This document shows, piece after piece, positions 1 to 9,123 of a DNA stretch of 64,000 nucleotides; the first letter of the stretch is position 1, and each line of letters begins with the position of its first letter. Below the pieces are notes generated by a model, which searched no databases, was not told where the DNA came from, and saw only the letters and a list, made by a program, of their open reading frames with translations. The position numbers and the translations under genes are program-made. The stretch covers positions 1 to 64,000 of the forward strand of contig JAIKVW010000030.1 of assembly GCA_024685315.1 (NCBI GenBank), written 5' to 3'. This DNA is from Lachnospiraceae bacterium. GTDB taxonomy: Bacteria > Bacillota > Clostridia > Lachnospirales > Lachnospiraceae.

Positions 1-28
1 GACGACCGGGTGGTATACGGGAGAAGAG

Positions 29-1111
29 ATGTTTGACAAACTTGAAGACCTGCTGATCCATTTCCAGCAGATAAATGAGGAGCTGAACGACCCGGAAGTC
101 GTGAACGACCAGAAGCATTTCCGGGAGCTCATGAAAGAGCAGAGCGATCTGGCTCCTCTCGTAGATAAATATAATGAATACAAGGACATTAAGCAGACGA
201 TAGATGATTCTATCGAGATGCTTGAGAGTGAGTCCGACGAGGACATGCGCGAGATGCTGAAGGAAGAGCTCGCCGAGGCGAAGGCAAAGGTCCCTGTGAT
301 CGAGGATGAGCTGAAGATCATGCTCCTCCCGAAGGATCCGCTTGATGAGAAGAACGTCATCATGGAGATCCGCGCGGGCACAGGCGGCGAGGAGGCAGCC
401 CTTTTCGCAGGAGATCTTTTCCGCATGTATTCCAAATACGCCGACAGGTGCCGCTGGAAGATCGAGATCATGGAAATGAGCGAGAGCGGTATCGGCGGGA
501 TCAAGGAGTGCGCGGTGCTTGTCAAAGGCCGCGGTGCATACTCCAGACTGAAATATGAGAGCGGCGTGCATCGTGTGCAGCGCGTGCCCGAGACCGAGTC
601 GGGCGGAAGGATACATACCTCCGCGGCTACGGTCGCTATCATGCCCGAGGCAGAAGAGGTCGACGTAGAGATCGACATGAACGATATCAGGATCGACGTC
701 ATGCGTGCTTCCGGAAACGGCGGCCAGTGCGTCAATACCACGGATTCCGCGGTGCGCCTTACCCACAAGCCCACAGGTATCGTGATCTACAGCCAGACCG
801 AGAAGTCCCAGCTGCAGAATAAGGAGAAGGCTTTCAGGCTCCTCCGCTCGAAACTCCTTGCGCTCGAGATCGACCGCAGGAACACCGAGGAGGCTGACCT
901 TCGCCGCAGCCAGATCGGGAGCGGCGACCGCTCGGAGAAGATCAGGACCTACAATTTCCCGCAGAGCCGCGTGACGGACCACAGGATCAAGCTCACGCTC
1001 TACAGGCTCGGCGACGTGATGAACGGCGACCTTGACGAGATCCTGGACAGCCTTATCGCGGCTGACCAGGCAGAAAAGCTTGCGAGGATGAATGAAGAGA
1101 TAGCAAGCTGA
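29..1111 (+). CDS. prfA: Peptide chain release factor 1
   Basis: Class I release factor that recognises UAA/UAG in the ribosomal A site and triggers peptidyl-tRNA hydrolysis. The 360 residues match the usual RF1 length. The catalytic GGQ loop is present as [12 protein letters not shown], and the RF1 anticodon-like tripeptide region reads [10 protein letters not shown] (PET where E. coli has PAT, a variant I recall from Clostridia). The N-terminal helical PCRF domain and the arginine/lysine-rich C-terminus are intact. A GGGAGAAGAG SD lies directly before the ATG. The 28 bases upstream contain no stop in any frame, so the end of a preceding gene (often prmC) may lie there but cannot be identified. 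The next gene begins 19 bases after the stop, suggesting co-transcription. Confidence 0.97.
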   Translation: MFDKLEDLLIHFQQINEELNDPEVVNDQKHFRELMKEQSDLAPLVDKYNEYKDIKQTIDDSIEMLESESDEDMREMLKEELAEAKAKVPVIEDELKIMLLPKDPLDEKNVIMEIRAGTGGEEAALFAGDLFRMYSKYADRCRWKIEIMEMSESGIGGIKECAVLVKGRGAYSRLKYESGVHRVQRVPETESGGRIHTSAATVAIMPEAEEVDVEIDMNDIRIDVMRASGNGGQCVNTTDSAVRLTHKPTGIVIYSQTEKSQLQNKEKAFRLLRSKLLALEIDRRNTEEADLRRSQIGSGDRSEKIRTYNFPQSRVTDHRIKLTLYRLGDVMNGDLDEILDSLIAADQAEKLARMNEEIAS

Positions 1112-1130
1112 GGAAGGGAGGATCCAGGCA

Positions 1131-2345
1131 GTGGTAGTTTCTAAACGTATGGAGCCCCTTATAAAAGGAAGTTCCGCGATCAGGATGCTTTTTGAAGAAG
1201 GCAAGAAGATGGCCCTTGAGTACGGACCGGAGAACGTCTACGATTTCAGCCTCGGGAACCCGAGCGTCCCCGCGCCTGCCATCGTAAACGAGACTATCGG
1301 CAGAGTGGTAAAGGAGTCCGAATCCCTCTACATTCACGGCTACATGAAGAACGCGGGCTTCGACGAAGTGCGTGAGGCTGTTGCCGGGTACCTTAACAGG
1401 CGTTACGGCGCGTCCTACACCATGGAGAATATTATTATGACCGTGGGCGCTGCCGGCGGTATCAACGATATCCTCAATATTTTCCTTGATTTTGACGACG
1501 AAGTCATCGCCTTCGCGCCTTTCTTCACCGAGTACAGGAACTATGTGAAGATGGCCGGCGGGAACCTTGCTGTTGTTCCGGCGGATTACGAGACCTTCCA
1601 GCTTAATATCGACGAGTTCCCTATGTATGTCTCCGAGAAGACAAAGCTGGTCATTATCAATAACCCGAACAATCCGAGCGGCGTGCTTTATTCGGCTGAG
1701 ACGCTGGACAGGCTGCAGACCGCGCTTGAGAAGGCGGAGGAGAAGGCTGGGCATCCGATCTACGTGATCTGCGATGAGCCTTACAGGGATCTGGTCTATG
1801 ACGGGGCCGAGGTCCCCTTCATGCCGGACCACATCAAGAACTGCCTTTCGGTCTACTCATTCAGCAAATCGCTTTCCCTTCCCGGGGAAAGGATCGGATA
1901 CACCGCTATTTCTCCGAAATGCGATTACATTAGCGAGGTCACTGCAGGGATCACCTGTTCCCACAGGATAGGGTGCGTGAACGCGCCTTCGCTCCTCCAG
2001 CTGACCATCAAGGAATGTCTTGAAACCAGGCCTGACCTCTCGGTATATGATACGAACAGGAAGCTTCTTTATAATAATCTCACGGCTCTGGGATTTGAGT
2101 GCCTTCTGCCGCAGGGTGCGTTCTACCTGTTCGTCAAATCCCCGGTGAAGGCCGGGAAAAAGGCGGAGAGCAGCGCAAAGCTCGTTGAGCTCGGCAAGAA
2201 ACAGCACCTGCTGCTTGTCGACGGCACAGGTTTCGGAGCACCCGGGTACGTGCGCATAGCTTACTGCGTGGATACAGCAATGATAGAGCGCTCATTCGCG
2301 GCCTTCGAGAGGCTTGCAGCTGAATGCGCGCAGCTTAACGGATAA
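1131..2345 (+). CDS. Pyridoxal-phosphate aminotransferase, class I/II
   Basis: Fold-type I PLP aminotransferase of 404 residues that probably transaminates an amino acid; the substrate cannot be read from sequence. Visible features are the substrate/PLP segment NNPNNPSG (about residues 177-184), Asp215 in the CDEPYR motif and the Schiff-base lysine Lys246 in SFSKSLSLPGERIGY. Translation probably starts at a GTG, because AGGAAGGGAGGA lies 8-9 bases before it and the resulting N-terminus (MVVSKRMEPL) resembles family members; an in-frame ATG six codons later has no SD of its own. It sits between prfA and a HisC-like aminotransferase, and the three appear to be one transcription unit. Confidence 0.9.
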   Translation: MVVSKRMEPLIKGSSAIRMLFEEGKKMALEYGPENVYDFSLGNPSVPAPAIVNETIGRVVKESESLYIHGYMKNAGFDEVREAVAGYLNRRYGASYTMENIIMTVGAAGGINDILNIFLDFDDEVIAFAPFFTEYRNYVKMAGGNLAVVPADYETFQLNIDEFPMYVSEKTKLVIINNPNNPSGVLYSAETLDRLQTALEKAEEKAGHPIYVICDEPYRDLVYDGAEVPFMPDHIKNCLSVYSFSKSLSLPGERIGYTAISPKCDYISEVTAGITCSHRIGCVNAPSLLQLTIKECLETRPDLSVYDTNRKLLYNNLTALGFECLLPQGAFYLFVKSPVKAGKKAESSAKLVELGKKQHLLLVDGTGFGAPGYVRIAYCVDTAMIERSFAAFERLAAECAQLNG

Positions 2346-2372
2346 TATAATTAGAAAGCAGGAGATTGAGAT

Positions 2373-3449
2373 ATGGCTTCCTGGAGGGACAATGTGCGCA
2401 GGGTGACCCCCTATACGCCGGGGGAACAGCCTCATGTTGCCGGAATGATAAAACTTAATACGAATGAGGATCCTTATCCGCCGGCCCCGGAAGTAATAAA
2501 GGCCCTGCAGGAGGTCCCTGCGGGCGATCTGCGGCTCTATCCGGATCCCGCGGCATCAGACCTGGTGAACGCGATCGCGGCATACCACGGAGTCAGTCCG
2601 GATCAGGTCTTTGTCGGCGTGGGCTCGGACGATGTCCTTGCGGTTGCTTTCATGACCTTCTTTAATTCAGGGAAGCCCATATTCTTCCCGGATATTACCT
2701 ATTCATTCTATCCGGTGTGGGCTGAGCTTTTCCGGATCCCCTATGAGACCAAGGCTCTTGGGGAGATTTTTGAGATCAGGCCTGAGGACTATGCCGGGGG
2801 AAACGGCGGAGTAGTTTTCCCGAACCCCAACGCCCCGACCTCCAGGCTGGAAAATCTCGATACAGTGGAGAACATTCTGCAGAATAACCCTGAATCTGCA
2901 GTCATAGTGGATGAAGCCTACATAGATTTTGCCGGAAATGGCAAGGACAGTGGGGTATTTAGTGCACTTTCGCTCCTTAATAAATATGAGAACCTGCTCG
3001 TAGTGCGCACTTTTTCAAAATCCAGAAGCCTTGCGGGAATGCGCATCGGATACGCTATCGGAAGCGCGGAAATGATAAAGGCGATGAGCGACGACAGGTA
3101 CTCATTTAACTCATACACCATGAACCGGACCGCCATCGCTGCAGGGACCGCAGCCATCGGCAACGAGGAATATTTCCGCAGCTGCATCGCGAAGGTCATA
3201 GCGACCCGCGAAAGGGCGAAGGCAGAGTTCACCGCGCTTGGATTTACCTATCCGGAACCTTCCGGAAACTTCATATTTGTAAGCCATCCGGCCTGCCCCG
3301 CGAAAGAGCTCTTCTCGGCTCTCCGCAGCAGGCACATCTACGTCAGATATTTTGACGTTCCGCGCATAGACAACTGTCTTCGTGTTACCATCGGTACCGA
3401 TGAGCAGATGGAAGCGCTCTTTGATTTTCTTAAGGAATATATGGCATGA
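2373..3449 (+). CDS. hisC: Histidinol-phosphate aminotransferase-like protein
   Basis: PLP-dependent aminotransferase of 358 residues. The N-terminal LNTNEDPYPPAP motif, VDEAYIDF and the PLP lysine (about Lys216, in RTFSKSRSLAGMRIGYAIG) are the HisC signature, so the expected reaction is imidazole-acetol phosphate plus glutamate to histidinol phosphate. No other histidine genes are nearby. HisC-like enzymes can also transaminate aromatic amino acids, and the threonine-phosphate decarboxylase CobD is related, so the role is less certain than the family. An SD (AGCAGGAGA) precedes the ATG, and the stop overlaps the next gene's start in an ATGA junction. Confidence 0.85.
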   Translation: MASWRDNVRRVTPYTPGEQPHVAGMIKLNTNEDPYPPAPEVIKALQEVPAGDLRLYPDPAASDLVNAIAAYHGVSPDQVFVGVGSDDVLAVAFMTFFNSGKPIFFPDITYSFYPVWAELFRIPYETKALGEIFEIRPEDYAGGNGGVVFPNPNAPTSRLENLDTVENILQNNPESAVIVDEAYIDFAGNGKDSGVFSALSLLNKYENLLVVRTFSKSRSLAGMRIGYAIGSAEMIKAMSDDRYSFNSYTMNRTAIAAGTAAIGNEEYFRSCIAKVIATRERAKAEFTALGFTYPEPSGNFIFVSHPACPAKELFSALRSRHIYVRYFDVPRIDNCLRVTIGTDEQMEALFDFLKEYMA

Positions 3450-5929
3450 ACACGAGCATCACGGTATCAGTGAGAGACCTTGTGGAATTCATCATGCGCT
3501 CCGGAGATATCGACCGCAGTGCGGGTGCTGCTGCAGAACTTGATGCTATGCAGCAGGGCAGCGCCATACACCGCAGGATACAGAAAGAGGCCGGGGCGGA
3601 CTACAAGGCCGAGGTGTACTTAAGCCACACCAGCGAGTGCACCTGCGGGAACAATCATATTTCCCTGACTGTGCAGGGGCGCGCGGACGGAATCATAACC
3701 GAGCTTGCTATCACCCATGATGGGATAGCCGACCAGGTCACGATCGACGAGATCAAGACCGTTGCGGGAGACGTGAAATCTCTCGAGGCCCCCGTTCCGG
3801 TGCACCGCGCCCAGGCTTTGTGCTATGCCTACATGTACGCACTGGACTCCGCTCTTTCGGAGATCGGGATCCAGATAACTTATGTGCGCCGCGAAAAGCT
3901 TGACGTAAAGCGCTTTTCGGAGCGCATTTCTTTTAGTGAGCTCGAGGCCTGGTACGAAGACCTGGTAGAGCAGTACTGCTTCTGGGTATCCTGGCAGATG
4001 GACTGGGTGCAGATCCGCAATGAATCCGCATTGAATTTCGACTTTCCCTTCGAATACAGGAGCGGTCAGAAGGCCTTTGTCAGCGGGGTCTACCGCACGA
4101 TCGAGCAGGGGAAGCGGCTTTTCGCGCTGGCCCCTACCGGAACCGGCAAGACCGCCGCGGCGCTTTTCCCTTCGGTGCGCTCGGCAGGAGAGGGAAAGGC
4201 GGACAAGATCTTCTACCTCACGGCGCGGACCATCGCCCGCACGGTAGCAGAGGACACCATGAAGCTTTTCCTCTCAAAAGGGCTGAGGTTCAAGACGCTC
4301 ACGATCACCGCCAGAGACAAAGTATGCATATTTGACGAGGCCGTCTGCGACCCCAAGGTCTGCGAGCGGGCGAAAGGGCATTTTGACCGGGTGAACGAAG
4401 CCCTGTACGAGATCATTTCAAATGAAGAGATCATCGATATGGACTGTATACTCCGGTACGCGGAGAGATACTGCGTCTGCCCGCACGAGCTGCAGCTCGA
4501 CGTCTCGAATTTCGCGGACTGCGTGATTTGCGACTATAACTATGTGTTTGACCCGGACGTGGCGCTGAAGAGATTCTTCGAGAACGGGAAGGCCGGGGAC
4601 CGCTTTATTTTTCTGATAGACGAGGCCCATAACCTGGTCGAGCGCGCGAGGGAAATGTACAGCAGCCGGCTGGACGTAAAGTCTCTGCGGTCCTACGGGA
4701 AGTATCTCAGGTCTCTCGGAAGGCGTTTTGAAGAGAAACTTGTGAAATGCATCACCGAGCTAGAAAGGCTGACCGGGACCGGCTTTTATGAAAGCGAGGA
4801 AGATCCCTATGCGGATCCGGGATATGCCGCTGACCCGGTGAACCGGAACTGCCGGGTGCTTTTGGACGAGGATATCGGGAGGCTCTGCGAGAGAGTCGAG
4901 ACCCTGCAGGAATATTGCTACACCCTGATGAAAGGCGATCTCGCCCCGGGGATACGCGACAGGCTTACGGACCTCTATTTCGAGCTAAGATCCTTTACGC
5001 TCGCCTACGAGCGCTCGAATGAGAAATATGTAAATTACACCCTCGGGGACATGCTGAAGATCTTCTGTATCGACCCTTCTCTGGAGCTCGGGGAGCGGCT
5101 GATGAAGGGCCGGAGCGCGGTGTTCTTCTCCGCGACCCTGCTGCCGCTGGATTATTATAAGGAGATGCTGAGCGATACCGCGGAGGAAGACTACGACCTC
5201 TACATCGACTCGCCTTTCGATCCTTCAAAAAAGCTTGTTGTAATCGCCGATGACGTGAGTACGGTCTACCGGAGGCGCACCATTGAGGAATATACGAAGA
5301 TCGCTTTATGCATAAAGGGCATAATCCGTGCAAAGTACGGCAACTACATGATATTTTTCCCTTCCTACCGGCTGATGAACGAGGTCTATGAGGCCTTCTG
5401 CGAGAATGCGCTTAAGGCCGCAGGGAACGGGCTGAATATCATTATCCAGAGACCGGGAATGAGCGAGGCCGAAAGGGCGGATTTTCTTGACCAGTTCAGC
5501 GCGCAGAGCGAAGGATCCTCCACCATCGGATTCTGCGTGATGGGCGGAATATTTGCCGAGGGGATCGACCTGCGCGAAGACCGTCTGATCGGGGCGGTGG
5601 TCGTGGGGACGGGCCTTCCCCAGCTCAGCCCGGAGAGGGAGCTGCTCAAGAGATTTTTTGACGCAAGGCTCGGAGCCGGAAAAGGCTTTGAGTATGCATA
5701 TATTTACCCTGGAATGAATAAGGTCCTCCAGGCTGGCGGGCGCGTGATCCGGACGGAGAAGGATACCGGGATCATCGCCCTTCTGGACGGAAGGTTCACG
5801 AGGAGCCAGTATAACAGCCTTTTCCCGCGCGACTGGGAGAATTACGTGAGGACGGATTCGGAAGGCATAAGCGCGGCGGTCGAGGACTTCTGGACCAGAA
5901 ATGCATTTGATATAAAGCTGCTTGAATAA
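3446..5929 (+). CDS. Nuclease-fused Rad3/DinG-type iron-sulfur DNA helicase
   Basis: An 827-residue superfamily 2 helicase of the XPD/Rad3/DinG (COG1199) type, likely acting in DNA repair. The N-terminal ~180 residues carry a PD-(D/E)xK (RecB/Cas4-like) nuclease pattern: GRADG (Asp81), IDEIKT (Glu102, Lys104) and QALCYAYM (Gln123). Walker A is APTGTGKT (229-236) and the DEAH box is at 392-395. Between them, Cys294, Cys301, Cys306 and Cys345 are placed like the Fe-S ligands of XPD. The C-terminal RecA-like domain ends with the GRVIRTEKDTG motif VI. Translationally coupled to hisC by a 4-base overlap. Members with this layout are common in Clostridia; the combined nuclease/helicase role is inferred. 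Confidence 0.9.
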   Translation: MNTSITVSVRDLVEFIMRSGDIDRSAGAAAELDAMQQGSAIHRRIQKEAGADYKAEVYLSHTSECTCGNNHISLTVQGRADGIITELAITHDGIADQVTIDEIKTVAGDVKSLEAPVPVHRAQALCYAYMYALDSALSEIGIQITYVRREKLDVKRFSERISFSELEAWYEDLVEQYCFWVSWQMDWVQIRNESALNFDFPFEYRSGQKAFVSGVYRTIEQGKRLFALAPTGTGKTAAALFPSVRSAGEGKADKIFYLTARTIARTVAEDTMKLFLSKGLRFKTLTITARDKVCIFDEAVCDPKVCERAKGHFDRVNEALYEIISNEEIIDMDCILRYAERYCVCPHELQLDVSNFADCVICDYNYVFDPDVALKRFFENGKAGDRFIFLIDEAHNLVERAREMYSSRLDVKSLRSYGKYLRSLGRRFEEKLVKCITELERLTGTGFYESEEDPYADPGYAADPVNRNCRVLLDEDIGRLCERVETLQEYCYTLMKGDLAPGIRDRLTDLYFELRSFTLAYERSNEKYVNYTLGDMLKIFCIDPSLELGERLMKGRSAVFFSATLLPLDYYKEMLSDTAEEDYDLYIDSPFDPSKKLVVIADDVSTVYRRRTIEEYTKIALCIKGIIRAKYGNYMIFFPSYRLMNEVYEAFCENALKAAGNGLNIIIQRPGMSEAERADFLDQFSAQSEGSSTIGFCVMGGIFAEGIDLREDRLIGAVVVGTGLPQLSPERELLKRFFDARLGAGKGFEYAYIYPGMNKVLQAGGRVIRTEKDTGIIALLDGRFTRSQYNSLFPRDWENYVRTDSEGISAAVEDFWTRNAFDIKLLE

Positions 5930-5949
5930 ATACGCAGGGAGACTTGAAA

Positions 5950-6522
5950 ATGACAAAAGAGAACTGGAAACCCGGAAATATGCTTTACCCGGTGCCGGCA
6001 GTGATGGTGAGCTGCATGAGACCCGGTGAAAAGCCGAATATAATTACCATAGCCTGGACGGGCACGGTGTGCTCGGATCCCGCGATGGTCTCGATATCCG
6101 TGACCCCGGGGAGGTATTCACATGATATTATCGCGGAGAGCGGGGAATTTGTGGTGAACCTGGTCCCTGAGAAGCTTCTCACGGCCTGCGACTGGTGCGG
6201 CGTGAAGTCCGGGAGGGATTTCGACAAGTTCAGGGAGACCGGCCTTACCCCTTATGTTTCGGATTTTATGGAGACTCCCGCGATAGAAGAGAGCCCGGTC
6301 AATATTTACTGCAAGGTAAGGCAGGTGCTGAGCCTCGGGAGCCACGACATGTTCATCGGCGAGGTAGCGGGCGTTACCGTGGACAGCAGCCTCATGGACA
6401 GTTCAGGGAAATTTGACCTAGGAAAAGCAGGGCTCACGGTGTATTCGCACGGTGAATATTTCGGGCTCGGCGAGAAACTCGGCAAGTTCGGATACTCGGT
6501 GAGAAAGAAGAAAAGAAAGTAA
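5950..6522 (+). CDS. Flavin reductase / flavoredoxin family protein
   Basis: FMN-binding split-barrel protein of 190 residues. The start WKPGNMLYPVPAVMVSC, the segment ITIAWTGTVCSDPAMVSISV and a C-terminal YFGLG pattern are typical of the flavin reductase-like (flavoredoxin) family, which binds FMN and moves electrons from NAD(P)H or ferredoxin; the partner is unknown. I take the ATG as start because AGGGAG lies about 8 bases upstream; a TTG two codons earlier is in frame but sits only 2-3 bases from that SD. It follows the helicase by 20 bases and is probably the last gene of that unit. Confidence 0.88.
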   Translation: MTKENWKPGNMLYPVPAVMVSCMRPGEKPNIITIAWTGTVCSDPAMVSISVTPGRYSHDIIAESGEFVVNLVPEKLLTACDWCGVKSGRDFDKFRETGLTPYVSDFMETPAIEESPVNIYCKVRQVLSLGSHDMFIGEVAGVTVDSSLMDSSGKFDLGKAGLTVYSHGEYFGLGEKLGKFGYSVRKKKRK

Positions 6523-6549
6523 TATTGCCTCCTTCCCTCTTCAAAATCG

Positions 6550-6579
6550 TTTACAGAGCGAATATTTATGCGATATAAT
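6550..6579 (+). promoter_or_regulatory. Sigma-A type promoter for the TAXI-GltS gene
   Basis: TTTACA (6550-6555) and TATAAT (6574-6579) are separated by 18 bases in an AT-rich gap between the flavin reductase gene and the fused transporter gene. The distance to the ATG leaves a leader of about 48 bases. Seen directly; activity is inferred. Confidence 0.6.
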
Positions 6580-6633
6580 TACATTAATATTCACTTTGAG
6601 GAAGCACAGGACTAATAAGAGGGAGAACGGCTT

Positions 6634-8835
6634 ATGAGGAAAAGCAGGAAGTTTTATTACGCTCTTTCCGCGGTGCTGATATGTGTGCTTCTCACCATTT
6701 CCGCTTGTTCGGGATCTTCAGGGGACACTGAGATCCGTTTCGGGACAGGCGGTACCGGAGGGACCTACTATGCATATGGACTTAAGCTTGCGGAACATAT
6801 TGACGAGGAGGGGTCCGGCACTTCGGTGACCGTTCAGTCGACCGCCGGTTCAGCCGCCAATCTCAGGCTGATCGGAAGCGGCCTTCTGGACGCGGCGATA
6901 GTCCAGAACGACGTCCTTGACGACGCAGTAAGCGGTACGGGCGCCTTTGCGGAAGACGGCGCTGTCAGCAATATCAGGGCGGTCGCGGGGCTTTATACGG
7001 AAGCCTGCCAGGTAGTAGCGCTGGGATCATCAGAAATAGAGACCATAGATGACCTTGCCGGAAAGAAGGTCTCGGTCGGGTCCGAGGGATCAGGCGTAAT
7101 GGTCAATGCTGAGCAGATACTGCAGGCATACGGACTTAGTTTTAACGACATAGAACCTGTATATCTTTCCTTTACAGAGGCCGCCGAGGCCATGGAGAAG
7201 GGCGAGATAGACGCGTTTTTCTGCACCGCTTCCGCACCGACGAATGCGGTCTCGGATCTCGCGGAGAACGTCGATATTAAGATACTTTCACTTGACGAGC
7301 GCGCGCTGAAACAGATAAGGAACAGCTACAGCGGATTCAGTGTGACGGCGATCCCTGCGGGAACATATTCCGGGCAGGATGAGGAAGTCGTTACGATCGG
7401 CGTTAAGGCAGTGCTCGTGGCGGATTCAGAGCTCTCCGAGAGCGCGGCCGCAAGCCTTCTTGATGCCGTTTTCGAAAACGAGGAGGCTCTCAGGGAAGTT
7501 ACCGGACAGACCGCAGCGCTTGATTATGATTACGCGGTCGGGGATATTTCCGCTTCTTTCCATGATGGCGCGGTTTCCTGGTACGCTGAGCGCGGGGTGA
7601 TCGTTTCCGGCGCTTCCGAGGACAGCGAGGAAACTTCCGGAATCAGGTCCGTATCTCTCGATATGTACCAGACGATCGCGATCGCGGTCGCAGCGCTCCT
7701 TGTAGGCGCGGTGCTTAAGAAGAAAATACATTTTCTGGAGAAATTCTGCGTCCCCGCGCCGGTAGTCGGGGGACTTGTATTTGCCATAGCTTTCTGTATA
7801 CTGTATGTGGCGGGCATCGTTGAGTTCAGTTTCGACGAGACCCTGCGGACGGTGTGCATGGTCATTTTCTTTACCTCCGTTGGTTTCCAGGCAAATATGA
7901 AAGTCATAAAGAGCGGCGGAAGAGGACTGATCGTTTTCCTTGTGCTCGTCCTTGTGCTCATCCTGCTCCAGAACACCGTGGCAGTCGGGCTGTCTTCGGT
8001 GCTTGGCATAGATCCGCTTATCGGGCTCTGCACCGGTTCGATCCCTATGATCGGAGGCCACGGGACCGCGGGCGCGTTCGGACCGCTGCTGGAAGACATG
8101 AACGTCAGCGGCGCGACCACGCTTGCCACTGCAGCAGCTACATTCGGACTTATAGTCGGCTCGCTCATGGGCGGACCGATGGCTAACCGTCTTATCATAA
8201 AGAAAGATCTCCTGAAGACAGCGGTTCCTGCTGATGACTCGGCGATTGTCGAAAATGAAGAGGAACACAGGCGTCAGGTATCCATGTACGCTCCGGCCGC
8301 GTATCAGATTGTTATCGCGATGGGACTCGGGACCATAGCTTCATATCTGCTCTCAAAGACAGGCATGACCTTCCCGGTCTACATCGGATCGATGATAATC
8401 GCCGCTATTATGCGGAATATCAGCGAATATACCGGAATATTCAGGGTCCGCATGGGCGAGATAAATGACCTTGGCGGGATCTGCCTTGCTCTTTTCCTCG
8501 GCATCGCCATGATAACCCTGAAGCTCTGGCAGCTCGCAGACCTAGCCCTTCCGCTCGTTGTGCTGCTGCTCGGGCAGACCCTGCTGATGTATGTGTTTGC
8601 GCGTTTCGCCGTCTTCAAGCTCATGGGAGGAGATTACGACGCGGCAGTTATCTCGGCAGGAACATGCGGCTTCGGAATGGGTGCTACACCAAACGCGATG
8701 GCCAATATGCAGGCCGTTACGGATAAATTTGCTCCTTCAGTCAAGGCTTACCTGCTCATACCCATCGTGGGGAGCATGTTTGCCGATTTCCTGAACAGTC
8801 TGACGATTACATTTTTCGTGAATTTTCTTGGTTAA
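6634..8835 (+). CDS. Fused TAXI solute-binding lipoprotein and GltS sodium/glutamate symporter
   Basis: A single 733-residue reading frame with two complete modules. Residues 1-25 are a lipoprotein signal (lipobox ISAC, Cys25). Residues ~33-325 are a TAXI-type TRAP solute-binding domain (FGTGGTGGTYYAYG; later KVSVGSEGSGV and EGEIDAFF-like segments). After a linker, residues ~341-733 match full-length GltS, including SIPMIGGHGTAGAFGP, MGGPMANR and GTCGFGMGATPNAMANMQ. Known family facts: some TAXI proteins bind glutamate, and GltS is a Na+/glutamate symporter whose N-terminus is reported to be outside, which suits a tethered binding domain. No stop or frameshift separates the modules. No TRAP membrane subunits (DctQM) are nearby. 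An SD (AGAGGGAGA) precedes the ATG. Substrate is inferred to be glutamate or a related acid. Confidence 0.92.
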   Translation: MRKSRKFYYALSAVLICVLLTISACSGSSGDTEIRFGTGGTGGTYYAYGLKLAEHIDEEGSGTSVTVQSTAGSAANLRLIGSGLLDAAIVQNDVLDDAVSGTGAFAEDGAVSNIRAVAGLYTEACQVVALGSSEIETIDDLAGKKVSVGSEGSGVMVNAEQILQAYGLSFNDIEPVYLSFTEAAEAMEKGEIDAFFCTASAPTNAVSDLAENVDIKILSLDERALKQIRNSYSGFSVTAIPAGTYSGQDEEVVTIGVKAVLVADSELSESAAASLLDAVFENEEALREVTGQTAALDYDYAVGDISASFHDGAVSWYAERGVIVSGASEDSEETSGIRSVSLDMYQTIAIAVAALLVGAVLKKKIHFLEKFCVPAPVVGGLVFAIAFCILYVAGIVEFSFDETLRTVCMVIFFTSVGFQANMKVIKSGGRGLIVFLVLVLVLILLQNTVAVGLSSVLGIDPLIGLCTGSIPMIGGHGTAGAFGPLLEDMNVSGATTLATAAATFGLIVGSLMGGPMANRLIIKKDLLKTAVPADDSAIVENEEEHRRQVSMYAPAAYQIVIAMGLGTIASYLLSKTGMTFPVYIGSMIIAAIMRNISEYTGIFRVRMGEINDLGGICLALFLGIAMITLKLWQLADLALPLVVLLLGQTLLMYVFARFAVFKLMGGDYDAAVISAGTCGFGMGATPNAMANMQAVTDKFAPSVKAYLLIPIVGSMFADFLNSLTITFFVNFLG

Positions 8836-8854
8836 GGGAGGATGAACTTAGAAA

Positions 8855-9061
8855 ATGGACATCAAAAGTCTTGGGAACAGGTTTCACATTGACATTGATT
8901 TTGAAGAAACTACTGCTGTGCCTGAATCGCATGCCGGTAAAGATGGCTTCGAGCTGGTACAGCACAACGTAAAAGAGGAAGACGGGATCGCTGTCATTGA
9001 TGAAAATGTAGCTGTTCCGGAAGTTTATAAGGTCTCTAAGAAAAAAGAGGAAGAAGAATAA
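8855..9061 (+). CDS. Small acidic protein of unknown function
   Basis: A 68-residue reading frame beginning 20 bases after the TAXI-GltS stop and ending just before a terminator, so it should be co-transcribed with the transporter. It has no signal peptide, membrane segment or cysteine. It is strongly acidic overall and ends in a lysine-then-glutamate run (SKKKEEEE). A GGGAGG SD lies about 12 bases before the ATG, a little far but usable. No family is recognised; a role tied to the transporter is only suggested by position. Confidence 0.55.
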   Translation: MDIKSLGNRFHIDIDFEETTAVPESHAGKDGFELVQHNVKEEDGIAVIDENVAVPEVYKVSKKKEEEE

Positions 9062-9079
9062 TTTTATAATACGGAGATA

Positions 9080-9106
9080 AAGGCGGCGGTCTTTCGCCGC
9101 CTTTTC
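9080..9106 (+). terminator. Rho-independent terminator after the TAXI-GltS unit
   Basis: The 9-base arm AAGGCGGCG (9080-9088) pairs perfectly with CGCCGCCTT (9095-9103) across a 6-base loop and runs into TTTTC. It ends the transporter/small-protein transcript. Confidence 0.85.
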
Positions 9107-9123
9107 AAAAGGATTTAAGAGTT

